Shown here piece after piece: positions 45,084 through 52,567 of a stretch of DNA of 64,000 nt. A program made the position numbers and the translations under genes. Below the pieces are notes generated by a model. That model did not search any database and was not told the origin of the DNA. It saw nothing but the letters and a program-made list of their open reading frames with translations. The stretch covers positions 1,766,001 to 1,830,000 of the forward strand of contig NZ_CP045298.1 of the NCBI RefSeq assembly GCF_009363115.1, written 5' to 3'. The stretch's first letter is position 1. Every line of letters begins with the position of its first letter. This DNA is from Paenibacillus brasilensis. Its GTDB lineage: Bacteria; Bacillota; Bacilli; Paenibacillales; Paenibacillaceae.

Positions 45084-46655
45084 CTATCTGGACCGTCCAC
45101 GACGGCCTCCCTGTCCTTGACCACCACGCGGGCCGCCTTTGGCTTGTCCACCGCGACCTCCCTGGCCTCCGCGTGCGGAACCGCCACTGCTGCGGTCATA
45201 TCGGCCGCGTTCGCCGCTTTGCCCTGCCGAGCGGCCTTGGCCTCCGCGTGCGGAACCGCCGCTGCTGCGGTCGTATCCACCGCGTTCGCCGCTTTGCCCT
45301 GCCGAGCGGCCCTGGCCTCCGCGTGCGGAACTGCCGCTGCTGCGGTCGTATCCGCCACGTTCGCTGCTACTGCGGCTGGAGCGACGCTCGCCGCCTGCAC
45401 CGTCACGACGGCCCGCCTGTTCGCGGCCGTTGCCCCGGCGTCCGCCGCCAGAATCGCCGCCGAAGGAACGGCGGTCATTTCTGCCCGAGCGGCGGTCTCC
45501 ACCCTGACGCTCAGACGTATCGGGAGCAGGTCTGCGCTGCCCGCCGCCCTCACTGCTGGTGAATGTGACACCAGCAACCTTCTGGATGTTCCGAAGCTCT
45601 GGAACATCCCTTGGCGTGGCGAGCGTCACCGCCACACCTTTGCCTCCGGCACGGCCAGTCCGCCCGATGCGGTGGATATAGCTTTCGGCATCCTGCGGCA
45701 TATCATAGTTGAAGACATGTGTAACGCCTTCTACATCCAGGCCACGTGCAGCAACATCAGTCGCTACGAGCAATTGGAGTTTCGCTTCACGAAACGCCTT
45801 CATTACCTGCTCACGCTTATTCTGGGACAAATCTCCGTGAAGCTCTCCGCTTGCGAAGCCCATCTCCTGCAGCTCCTCGTTCAGCTTGGCAGCACGGCGC
45901 TTCGTACGGCAGAAAATAACTGCCAAATACGGGCGGTCCGTATTCAGCATGTCCACCAATGCCTGTTGCTTGCCCCGGTCTGTTGTTTGCACAACCACCT
46001 GACGGATTTGACTCACCGGAACGGAGGAAGCGGATTTTACTTTGACATCTATCGGTTCGTTCATATAGACACGAGCCAGTTTACGGATACCGGCTGGCAT
46101 CGTTGCAGAGAACAGCATCGTTTGTCTGCGGTAAGGAACCTCCTGCAGAATCGTCTCTACATCGTTCAAAAAGCCCATGTGCAGCATTTGATCAGCTTCA
46201 TCCAGCACCAGCATTTTAACACCGCCCAAATCCAGCGTGCCACGTCTCAGATGATCCAGTAGCCGCCCGGGTGTGCCAATGATCAGTTGTGCGCCGCCTT
46301 TCAATTTACGGAGCTGGCGCTCTACATCCTGTCCTCCGTAGACAGCCAGTAATGACAGCTTCGGCTCTATCGCAGCCAATCGTTTCGCTTCCTCCGTAAT
46401 CTGGAGTGCCAGCTCACGCGTAGGCGCAATTACAAGCGCCTGCGGATGACGCTTTTCCAAATTCATTTTTTGCAAAATCGGCAGTAAAAACGCAAGCGTT
46501 TTACCTGTTCCTGTATGTGCCTCAGCAATAACATCCTGATCTTGCATCAACAGCGGAATAGATTCCTGCTGTACCGGAGTGGGAGCTGTAATTCCCTGCT
46601 CTTTCAAGACGTCTACCCAATGCTGCTCTACGCCTAATGCTGCAAAATTTTTCAA
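45084..46655 (-). CDS. DEAD-box RNA helicase with RGG-rich repeat tail
   Basis: 523 aa. All DEAD-box motifs are present: Q motif TAPTPVQQESIPLL, AHTGTGKT, PTRELA, GTPGR, DEAD in VLDEADQML, SAT, and the C-terminal ARGLDVEGVTHV and HRIGRTGRAG. The last 130 residues are Arg/Gly/Ser-rich, with repeated ERGGYDRSSG and ARGGQGRSAG units, a disordered RNA-binding tail as in cold-shock helicases (CshA-like). Start TTG 46655 follows AAGGGAAGTG at 8 bp and gives MKNFAALGVEQHW; a TTG ten codons earlier is less likely. Confidence 0.93.
   Translation of the reverse strand: MKNFAALGVEQHWVDVLKEQGITAPTPVQQESIPLLMQDQDVIAEAHTGTGKTLAFLLPILQKMNLEKRHPQALVIAPTRELALQITEEAKRLAAIEPKLSLLAVYGGQDVERQLRKLKGGAQLIIGTPGRLLDHLRRGTLDLGGVKMLVLDEADQMLHMGFLNDVETILQEVPYRRQTMLFSATMPAGIRKLARVYMNEPIDVKVKSASSVPVSQIRQVVVQTTDRGKQQALVDMLNTDRPYLAVIFCRTKRRAAKLNEELQEMGFASGELHGDLSQNKREQVMKAFREAKLQLLVATDVAARGLDVEGVTHVFNYDMPQDAESYIHRIGRTGRAGGKGVAVTLATPRDVPELRNIQKVAGVTFTSSEGGGQRRPAPDTSERQGGDRRSGRNDRRSFGGDSGGGRRGNGREQAGRRDGAGGERRSSRSSSERGGYDRSSGSSARGGQGRSAGQSGERGGYDRSSGGSARGGQGRSAGQSGERGRYDRSSGGSARGGQGGRGGQAKGGPRGGQGQGGRRGRSR
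45168..45396 (-). repeat. 75-bp tandem repeats in the helicase tail
   Basis: Three head-to-tail units of 75 bp (matching points at 45172, 45247 and 45322) encode 25-residue blocks of the form ERGGYDRSSG-x-SARGGQGRSAGQSG. The number of units is likely to vary between strains. Confidence 0.85.
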
Positions 46656-46998
46656 GTGATATTCACTTCCCTTATCTGTATTCAATATGTGTCACGTAAA
46701 ATAGGTTCATGTGCCATATGACATCTATCGTTCCATAGTTCAGAATTCCCATTTTTGTATCGGTGCTCATTCTCCCCTTTTCAGGAAGGGAGCTTGTCCG
46801 TTATTGTTGAATCTGTTCCTGTAACCAACATACGGCCGCAAGGCGGCTCAGGCCGTTCCATTTATGACTTTCCTAGTATACGCGAAGTTGAACAGGTTTC
46901 CAAACGATTTTAATGAACATTGTAAAAGATGAATTCAATCTCCATGTCATATATTATGGTATAAGAATTGGTAATTGATGAATAAAGGATGGATGCTT

Positions 46999-47601
46999 GT
47001 GGTTAACAACCTGCATTATAATTTCACAATGACCGGTTCCTTGTCGGAGAAGCACACTTTGTTTGCCGAAGAGTGCTTTACTAACCTGTTCGATTGTTTT
47101 GAAACGCTCCTGAATATATCAGGAATTCGCAATACCCGTGTGTCTGTCTGTCAAGCTGGTGCGAAAAAAGCCAAACACGGTAAAATTCGCTGGGACAAGC
47201 AAGAGCTGCTCCGCATTGTAACCGATGATGAATTGATTCCGCTGATGCTAGCTATCGAGGCTCCCAGTATCAAATCATCCTATAACAAAGGGACAACGCC
47301 GGAAGTGTACATTCTTTTGTCCAATGACCCCATATGCCAATCTTCTAATAATTGTGGCATGCTCGTTTCAATCCGTCAGGACGTTTATGAAAATATCGAC
47401 CAAGCAATCGTCGAGGACGTTATGATGAAGCTGAGCCAGTGGTTAAAGGCACACAAGCTGCTACACAGCCCGCGTAACTTTTATGCTGGCAGTAAAGCAC
47501 GCGCTATTATGGATATTCTTCCATTTATGCTTGAACAGGATACCCCGGATATGAAGTATGTTTTTCAATCGTGGACTCCGTTCCCTTTACCACACACTTA
47601 A
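46999..47601 (+). CDS. Hypothetical protein, first gene of the accessory cluster
   Basis: 200 aa from GTG 46999, which has AAAGGA 7 bp upstream; in-frame TTG 46975 and ATG 46978 would add up to eight residues. It is a soluble, acidic-to-neutral protein with three separated cysteines (VSVCQAGAK, PICQSSNNCGML) and no signal or membrane helix. I do not recognise the family. It is followed 40 bp later by another unrecognised gene on the same strand and probably shares a transcript with the SUKH cluster downstream. Confidence 0.7.
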   Translation: MVNNLHYNFTMTGSLSEKHTLFAEECFTNLFDCFETLLNISGIRNTRVSVCQAGAKKAKHGKIRWDKQELLRIVTDDELIPLMLAIEAPSIKSSYNKGTTPEVYILLSNDPICQSSNNCGMLVSIRQDVYENIDQAIVEDVMMKLSQWLKAHKLLHSPRNFYAGSKARAIMDILPFMLEQDTPDMKYVFQSWTPFPLPHT

Positions 47602-47641
47602 ACTATCCGTCATACTATTAACCCTAAGGAGGCTGCAATTT

Positions 47642-48286
47642 ATGCAAATTCAAGTTCACAACGTTGAAAAAAAAGAAAACGAATATCTCATTCATTATCA
47701 AGCCGGGGGAGCTCTGCCGTTCGTTCCGCATGATATTGTTCTGATCCATGGCAAACAGTATTTTATAGGCACGATTTTGAAAGTAGAGCCGGAACAGGCC
47801 CTTGTCCGTATTAATCCGGAATATGAAGACCAACTGGCAGGGTCCATCGGACTGGAACTGGCTTTCTCTCCAACTGTTTCTATTCAAGGTGCAGACAGCA
47901 TTGTCGAAAAGCTTGGCTATTTCCCTCCCTTTCATTATGACCGAATTACGGCTGCTAATATGACGAAAGACCAGATTACGCTGACGATTGAGCTATCCTA
48001 CGCTAGCGTGCTTGTCCCTAAATCACCGGATCTGGAACCTTCGGCTGAGGCACCTGTAATCCCTGAAGCTCCAGCAAAAGACGTCCCACGCTATGCAGTG
48101 ACTTTTACATTTCTGGAAACCAAAGAGCACGTATTAACTCCTGTAGAAACAGACAACATCATCTTGCAGCTTGATTTCCGCTATGAAGAAGCAGACATGG
48201 TCGTTGATATCGATGCCTTGTCGGGACTGTCAGGTAGCTTTCTGTGCAGAAGTATCCGCGCAGAGATTAAGGAACTGAATGAATAA
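47642..48286 (+). CDS. Hypothetical protein
   Basis: 214 aa from ATG 47642, with AAGGAGG 9 bp upstream. Beta-rich N-terminal half (VHNVEKKENEYLIHYQAGG; YFIGTILKVEPEQALVRINP) suggests a small barrel, then a Pro/Ala/Glu linker (EPSAEAPVIPEAPAKDVP) and a second beta-rich part. No signal or membrane segment. Its end overlaps the next gene by eight bases. Family not recognised; position within the immunity-like cluster suggests, but does not show, a related job. Confidence 0.75.
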   Translation: MQIQVHNVEKKENEYLIHYQAGGALPFVPHDIVLIHGKQYFIGTILKVEPEQALVRINPEYEDQLAGSIGLELAFSPTVSIQGADSIVEKLGYFPPFHYDRITAANMTKDQITLTIELSYASVLVPKSPDLEPSAEAPVIPEAPAKDVPRYAVTFTFLETKEHVLTPVETDNIILQLDFRYEEADMVVDIDALSGLSGSFLCRSIRAEIKELNE

Positions 48287-48686
48287 ACAGGAGGCTCGCG
48301 AGCTGTTACGTTATCATTCTTTTATTCACGATGATCTGGATCATCCCAAAATGAAAAACGGATTTCTAGGGATGCTCCGTCCCTTCCAGGGAGAACTGAT
48401 TGAGGATAATTTTCATGAGCTGATGACTATCATTGAAGTTCTGGCAGATGAGTTGGAGAAATCATCCGTAGAACGGGAGCTGATTGCCGCTCTGTGGGGG
48501 ATTTGCCAATATACACGGGCATGGGCATTGTATCCTGATAGTATGCTGCAGCGAAACAATCTGCTGACCGTAGAGCAGATCAACACCCTCGACGATTGGA
48601 TTGATACGATCTCCTACGCGGTTATGGTGCTGCTGGAGGGTGGCGGACCGGAAGAAGCTTTATCGAGCTACAGACATGAGAGTTGA
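48279..48686 (+). CDS. Hypothetical all-helical protein
   Basis: 135 aa, predicted helical throughout, starting MNKQEARELLRYHSFIHDDL with the acidic DDLDHPKMKNGFLG. ATG 48279 overlaps the preceding gene by 8 bp, a sign of translational coupling. No recognisable motif. A short frame begins inside its stop codon context (TTGA), continuing the tight packing of this cluster. Confidence 0.75.
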   Translation: MNKQEARELLRYHSFIHDDLDHPKMKNGFLGMLRPFQGELIEDNFHELMTIIEVLADELEKSSVERELIAALWGICQYTRAWALYPDSMLQRNNLLTVEQINTLDDWIDTISYAVMVLLEGGGPEEALSSYRHES

Positions 48687-48835
48687 TCCGTAGTGATACA
48701 TATATCTTAGTCAAGGAGGCTGCTTTTGCACTGCTTCGCCCACATAAAAGCATGCCTTTCGCACAACATGCTCTGAAGCAATTATTGCAACATGAGGAAC
48801 TCGGCGCATCTAGCAAACGAGAGCTGTCCACATAA
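48683..48835 (+). CDS. Possible 50-aa protein
   Basis: A 50-residue frame from TTG 48683, whose TTGA overlaps the previous stop: MIRSDTYILVKEAAFALLRP, then a Gln/Leu-rich helix (HALKQLLQHEELGASSKREL). Composition is protein-like, but the binding site is weak and the start uncertain. It may instead be a remnant of a longer gene. Confidence 0.4.
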   Translation: MIRSDTYILVKEAAFALLRPHKSMPFAQHALKQLLQHEELGASSKRELST

Positions 48836-48863
48836 TCGGCAACCAAAGAGAATCACTCTACTC

Positions 48864-49493
48864 ATGCGTGTAAGAATATTTATATTCATATTGATTATCG
48901 GAATTATATGTGTGCCTGCCTATTTTATTATGAGCAGCTTTGGGTTACTTCAAAATGAAAAGGTACTTGTACATTACAAGCTTGCCGTTGAGGTAAAGAA
49001 TAAAAAGTATGATGCCTGGCCTTTAATCAGTAGCTATACCGCTATAGATAAAAGAGGGGACAGTCGTCAGCTCTACTACCAGGCGGAGGGCTCAGGTTTA
49101 GAGTATCTGTTCCAGCTAGCCTATGGACAATATGAGCTCCGACCCTCCAAGGAAAATCCTTTTCTGAACGGGGGAGTCCACTACACCATGGACCATCCTG
49201 AGTATGTACGTGAGGAAAAGCAGTATGAGAATGCTAACGACTGCACGGAATTAACTCATTATTACAATCAGCAGGAACAGATCATTTATACCTATAATCC
49301 CGAAGCCAAGCTCGATAAAACATACGTCCGTTCCATCATCACTGCTGGGATGACTCGCACAACAGGTAATTCAAGCCGTCCGGTTAAGGATGACTATATC
49401 AATATCAGCAAGCTTTTTAAGGATAATCTGGGAGTAAATGTGAAGGTTGAAGTGGATGAGGACAACAAAATCGTCACCCTATCCATGACATGA
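48864..49493 (+). CDS. Hypothetical membrane-anchored protein
   Basis: 209 aa with an N-terminal signal anchor (RVRIFIFILIIGIICVPAYF) and an extracytoplasmic domain of mixed strands, rich in Tyr (YYQAEGSGLEYLFQLAYGQY). The tail FKDNLGVNVKVEVDEDNKIV is beta-like. ATG 48864 is chosen because it starts the signal anchor; the binding site (AAAGAGAA, 12 bp away) is poor, and 24 codons upstream are in frame. Family not recognised. It is the only gene of this cluster predicted to face outside. Confidence 0.7.
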   Translation: MRVRIFIFILIIGIICVPAYFIMSSFGLLQNEKVLVHYKLAVEVKNKKYDAWPLISSYTAIDKRGDSRQLYYQAEGSGLEYLFQLAYGQYELRPSKENPFLNGGVHYTMDHPEYVREEKQYENANDCTELTHYYNQQEQIIYTYNPEAKLDKTYVRSIITAGMTRTTGNSSRPVKDDYINISKLFKDNLGVNVKVEVDEDNKIVTLSMT

Positions 49494-49576
49494 TTTCACA
49501 TACGATGTACCGCTGCGTTGTTTCATTTCCAAAAAAGAGATTGATGGTTTACTAGGATCAAGGAGGCTGGTTGTTG

Positions 49577-50104
49577 ATGTCATTCGCAATTGAATCAGGG
49601 CTTTCGCCTGCCCAGATCGCAGCATTGGAGGAACAGATACAGCGTATATTGCCCGCTGGTTACAAACGTTTCCTTTCACAATATAACGGATTTTATGTAG
49701 CGGCCCCTTTTTATTGCAATGTGCCCTTCGATCGTGTAGATAACGGAGACATTGATTTGACTTGTTTTTTCGGATATAAGGTATCCAACAAAAATCATGA
49801 CCTTCTAGCGATTAATGATGAATTTCTGGATGAAATCAATCATGTCGAGAGCGCTTTGTTGATTGGTGCAGATGCGGGCGATAATTTTTACGTTCTGATA
49901 TGTAATGAGTACACCCCGTATGTGTACTACTGGGACCGCACACATCTTCATGCTTATGATGACAACCTGAATTATGATATTGCAGAGCAGGACGAATGTG
50001 GACATTTGTATCTGGTGGCAACAGACTTTACAACGTTTTTTAATCAGGTAATTGAACGACTCAGCGAGCAGAAAGGGAGGCCTACTGATGACAGAAATAC
50101 ATAA
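49577..50104 (+). CDS. SMI1/KNR4 (SUKH) family protein, putative immunity protein
   Basis: 175 aa. SUKH features: an N-terminal helix pair ending in LPAGYKRFLSQYNGFYV, then LLIGADAGDNFYVLICNEY and VYYWDRTHLHAYDDN, matching the LP-x-x-Y-x-x-F-L-x-x-x-NG start and the GxDxGDNxxxL/YxWD core. SUKH proteins usually neutralise polymorphic toxins (often nucleases). Start ATG 49577 has AGGAGG 10 bp upstream; TTG codons at 49571 and 49574 are alternatives. It overlaps the next gene by 17 bp. No cognate toxin is visible in the window. Confidence 0.88.
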   Translation: MSFAIESGLSPAQIAALEEQIQRILPAGYKRFLSQYNGFYVAAPFYCNVPFDRVDNGDIDLTCFFGYKVSNKNHDLLAINDEFLDEINHVESALLIGADAGDNFYVLICNEYTPYVYYWDRTHLHAYDDNLNYDIAEQDECGHLYLVATDFTTFFNQVIERLSEQKGRPTDDRNT

Positions 50105-50648
50105 TGCTAAATGGGGACCCGCTTATTTGGAGGGTTGGGTTATACCCGAGAACCCGGAGGCAAGGGTCGAGCAGGAGTGGACAGGTACGCTTCGTTCACA
50201 GGCCGGACATACGAAATTCCACATTTTTTATTACGGAGAACTTATGGACGAGTTGATCACTGGAACTGAATTTGCACCCCAGCTCATTATTGCAGAAGAT
50301 GCAGTCACAGGTGAACAGATCGTGATTTTTGACGGAACCCGTCATGGTTACGATGCTCTGCTATGCGAAGTGTATACCAAGGAACAGCAGAACAATCGCA
50401 CTCCCCTGCTGCCCTATCTGGACGAAGACGGTGAAGATACCTTCGAGGTAAGCTTGACCGCTTTTTATAATGTGGATTGGGATGACGAATTTGCAGACGA
50501 TGTGGATGAGAATGGACAGCTAGAGCTGATCAACGGCGAACGATGCAATTTTGAAGATGCGAAGCGGAACGGCTATGATGCGATCAGCATTACGATTACC
50601 AGCGCTAAAGGTCTAAAAACAGAGATCATTCAGGAAGAGCTGGCCTGA
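50088..50648 (+). CDS. Hypothetical acidic protein, coupled to a SUKH gene
   Basis: 186 aa, strongly acidic (NVDWDDEFADDVDENGQLEL). ATG 50088 follows GGGAGGCCTACTG and lies inside the end of the SUKH gene, so the two are made together. Beta-rich, with PQLIIAEDAVTGEQIVIFDG as its best-ordered part. High negative charge is common in immunity proteins that mimic nucleic acid, but no family is recognised. Confidence 0.75.
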   Translation: MTEIHNAKWGPAYLEGWVIPENPEARVEQEWTGTLRSQAGHTKFHIFYYGELMDELITGTEFAPQLIIAEDAVTGEQIVIFDGTRHGYDALLCEVYTKEQQNNRTPLLPYLDEDGEDTFEVSLTAFYNVDWDDEFADDVDENGQLELINGERCNFEDAKRNGYDAISITITSAKGLKTEIIQEELA

Positions 50649-50650
50649 CG

Positions 50651-50806
50651 ATGGTGTTTAAAAGAATCAAGCATCGGGAAGGCGATATTTTTGTTATCCC
50701 CCTGCATGACGGCCGATTTGCGGTATGTCAGGTGATCTGCGCACTGTATGGTAGATTCAAAAAAGCATTGGTACAGCAATATTTAGCCCAATATGAAGAC
50801 CACTAG
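50651..50806 (+). CDS. Truncated Imm26-like protein (51 aa)
   Basis: Fifty-one residues starting 2 bp after the previous stop. The first 30, FKRIKHREGDIFVIPLHDGR and FAVCQVI, match the typical beginning of Imm26 immunity proteins (a KEGD-x-F-x-(I/V)PL-x-(D)GR(Y/F)A pattern). The full family is at least 130 aa, so this ends early; after CALYGRFKKALVQQYLAQY it stops at a TAG before a terminator. It may be a decayed immunity gene or a minimal form. Translation is plausible through coupling. Confidence 0.55.
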   Translation: MVFKRIKHREGDIFVIPLHDGRFAVCQVICALYGRFKKALVQQYLAQYEDH

Positions 50807-50829
50807 CAGAAGAATAGCAGCGCAGCGCT

Positions 50830-50867
50830 AATAACCACCTTGAAGTTTGAGTGCCAAGGTGGTTATT
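50830..50867. terminator. Bidirectional terminator
   Basis: AATAACCACCTTG and CAAGGTGGTTATT pair perfectly around AAGTTTGAGTGC, between the plus-strand cluster and the minus-strand SUKH gene. Confidence 0.9.
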
Positions 50868-50874
50868 TGACCTG

Positions 50875-51414
50875 TTAAAAAGGCTCGAATGTATAAGGAA
50901 ATGGTGTACGATCTGTGCCCAATACCGACTTTACGCGCTCTTCATCCACCAACGCTTCGACGAGGCTATACAAATCCGAGGCTGCATACCGAAAATTGCC
51001 CCATGTGCGTAGATTTAAAGCATAGATTGGGAATTCCCCCCGTTCATCAGGCGATTGAATATCCCAAATTAGCAGGTCATTCTCTTCACTGGAAGCGAAG
51101 GGAACCGCATGCTCCAAAAGTTCGGGAAAACCATCTGGCTCCAGCGCTGCTTCTTGTAAAACCTCTTCCGATTCCAGTACATCATCAAACCAGGCTCGCC
51201 AGTCATGATAACGATGAAGCCATGAATCCGGGTGATCGCCAAGAGGAATATGAATGTTCCATAAGCCGCATAGTCGCCCGTAACCAAGAGTTTTGACATA
51301 ATATATATAAGAAGGCGGAAAACCCATACCATTTTCAAAACGATGTTCTATTAGAAAAGCCTCATCATAATAAGCCTGAAACTGCGGACGTTGCAGCCCT
51401 GTAAAAATGCTCAT
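50875..51414 (-). CDS. SMI1/KNR4 (SUKH) family protein
   Basis: 179 aa from ATG 51414, which follows AAAGGAGAGGGTGAAC. The SUKH start is FENGMGFPPSYIYYVKTLGY and GRLCGLWNIHIPL, followed by FASSEENDLLIWDIQ in the middle, matching the SMI1 fold with its G-x-G and hydrophobic core. Its probable toxin partner is not in the window. Its start is shared with an upstream AT-rich region from which the zinc-ribbon gene diverges. Confidence 0.8.
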   Translation of the reverse strand: MSIFTGLQRPQFQAYYDEAFLIEHRFENGMGFPPSYIYYVKTLGYGRLCGLWNIHIPLGDHPDSWLHRYHDWRAWFDDVLESEEVLQEAALEPDGFPELLEHAVPFASSEENDLLIWDIQSPDERGEFPIYALNLRTWGNFRYAASDLYSLVEALVDEERVKSVLGTDRTPFPYTFEPF

Positions 51415-51567
51415 GTTCACCCTCTCCTTTTGCACGTCCTATTCACCTTTTCACCCTTCGGTGCATTGAAAAGGCCATTTTCAAGTGTTAATGTTGTTAA
51501 GGAATATTATAACATATGATATATAAAAAGTTCGTTTTTACGATCTTTCCGAAAAGGAGGAAGGAAT

Positions 51568-52227
51568 ATGGAGCAAAAACGCTTCAAAGATGAACATGGA
51601 TATAAATATGACTTTGCCGCCGTGATCCGGAGAGGAGAACAGGTAGCTGTTCTCTGTCCCCGTTGTCAGGGCCAAGCTTTTATTTCCAGATCCAAAAAAG
51701 AATGTTATTACGTCGTTCGATGCTCTCATTGTTACTACACGTATCAGCAGCCAGAATCTTATACATTCTATGCACGCGGCGTATGCAACCATTGCGAGCG
51801 GTATTTTAATATCGAAATCCATGATAACCGAACGAAACTCCATAAAAATACGAATATAAACTGTCCGCACTGTGAGACACGCAATCAGGTTCCGGTGCAT
51901 CGTGTGCAATCACGCGAATGGCATACGGACGTGATCCAAAACGGAAAAGACCCTATTTTCCAGCTCCAGCTGTACTTCCTTGATTACTATCGGGGTAAAC
52001 CTGTCTGGGCTCTTAATCGGATACACCTGAATTACTTGCTCTCCTATATCTCTGCCGAGTTGCGGGAAAAGCCTACATCCGGTATGATGCGTACGGCTTC
52101 CCATTCCATTCCCAAGTACATTAAGGATGCGAAGAATCGCCAGGCCATCTTAAAGATATTACAAAAGCTACAGCATAAGCCAGCGGCTAAGAGAGGAGCC
52201 TCCATACATGAGCATACAAACTTTTGA
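51568..52227 (+). CDS. Protein with four CxxC zinc-ribbon half-sites
   Basis: 219 aa from ATG 51568 after AAAAGGAGGAAGGAAT. Four CxxC pairs in the first 105 residues (CPRC, CSHC, CNHC, CPHC) should bind two zinc ions in two ribbons; each is followed by aromatic strands. The second half is helical: LQLYFLDYYRGKPVWALNRI, then a basic end (KYIKDAKNRQAILKIL, PAAKRGASIHEHTNF). Two ribbons plus a basic helical domain suggest nucleic-acid or ribosome-associated binding, but no family is recognised. It overlaps the next gene by 20 bp. Confidence 0.8.
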   Translation: MEQKRFKDEHGYKYDFAAVIRRGEQVAVLCPRCQGQAFISRSKKECYYVVRCSHCYYTYQQPESYTFYARGVCNHCERYFNIEIHDNRTKLHKNTNINCPHCETRNQVPVHRVQSREWHTDVIQNGKDPIFQLQLYFLDYYRGKPVWALNRIHLNYLLSYISAELREKPTSGMMRTASHSIPKYIKDAKNRQAILKILQKLQHKPAAKRGASIHEHTNF

Positions 52228-52567
52228 CAGCCTTGAAGCACTGGTCCAAGCCGTTGACCAAACAGAAATCAATGAATGGGTATTTGTCAATCTGAAACAT
52301 GTTCAAAGTAATCCGCTCAATTCTACCTATTACATCATTCCCGAGGAAGAATTGTGGAAACTGGAGGATGCCGGTCTCACCGTCATCAATCATCGTGATG
52401 AAAGTATACCTGCATCTCTACCAGACCATCAGGTGCAATCTTGGCTGGAGGTGGCGACTGTACAGGATGTTATTGAAGTGTTACGCCACAGCGGAAACGA
52501 GCCGGATATTGAACGCATTGCGCAGGGACTGCGATATTACCATGAATATGATGCTTTTATGGAATAA
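52208..52567 (+). CDS. Hypothetical protein coupled to the zinc-ribbon gene
   Basis: 119 aa, acidic, starting MSIQTFDSLEALVQAVDQTE; contains WVFVNLKHVQSNPLNSTYYI and a helical end with ERIAQGLRYYHEYDAFME. ATG 52208 follows GAGAGGAGCC and lies within the end of the upstream gene, so both are expressed together. It could be an acidic partner of the basic zinc protein. It ends on the opposite strand's gene (11 bp convergent overlap). No family recognised. Confidence 0.75.
   Translation: MSIQTFDSLEALVQAVDQTEINEWVFVNLKHVQSNPLNSTYYIIPEEELWKLEDAGLTVINHRDESIPASLPDHQVQSWLEVATVQDVIEVLRHSGNEPDIERIAQGLRYYHEYDAFME

Noticed and set aside
45168..45396. 75-bp repeats considered as a CRISPR-like array
   Set aside because: The repeats are contiguous, in frame and encode the helicase tail.
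45039..46262. A 407-codon open frame on the plus strand, Ala/Thr/Ser-rich
   Set aside because: It is antisense to the DEAD-box helicase and its repeats; the composition reflects the GC-rich RGG tail read backwards, and there is no binding site.
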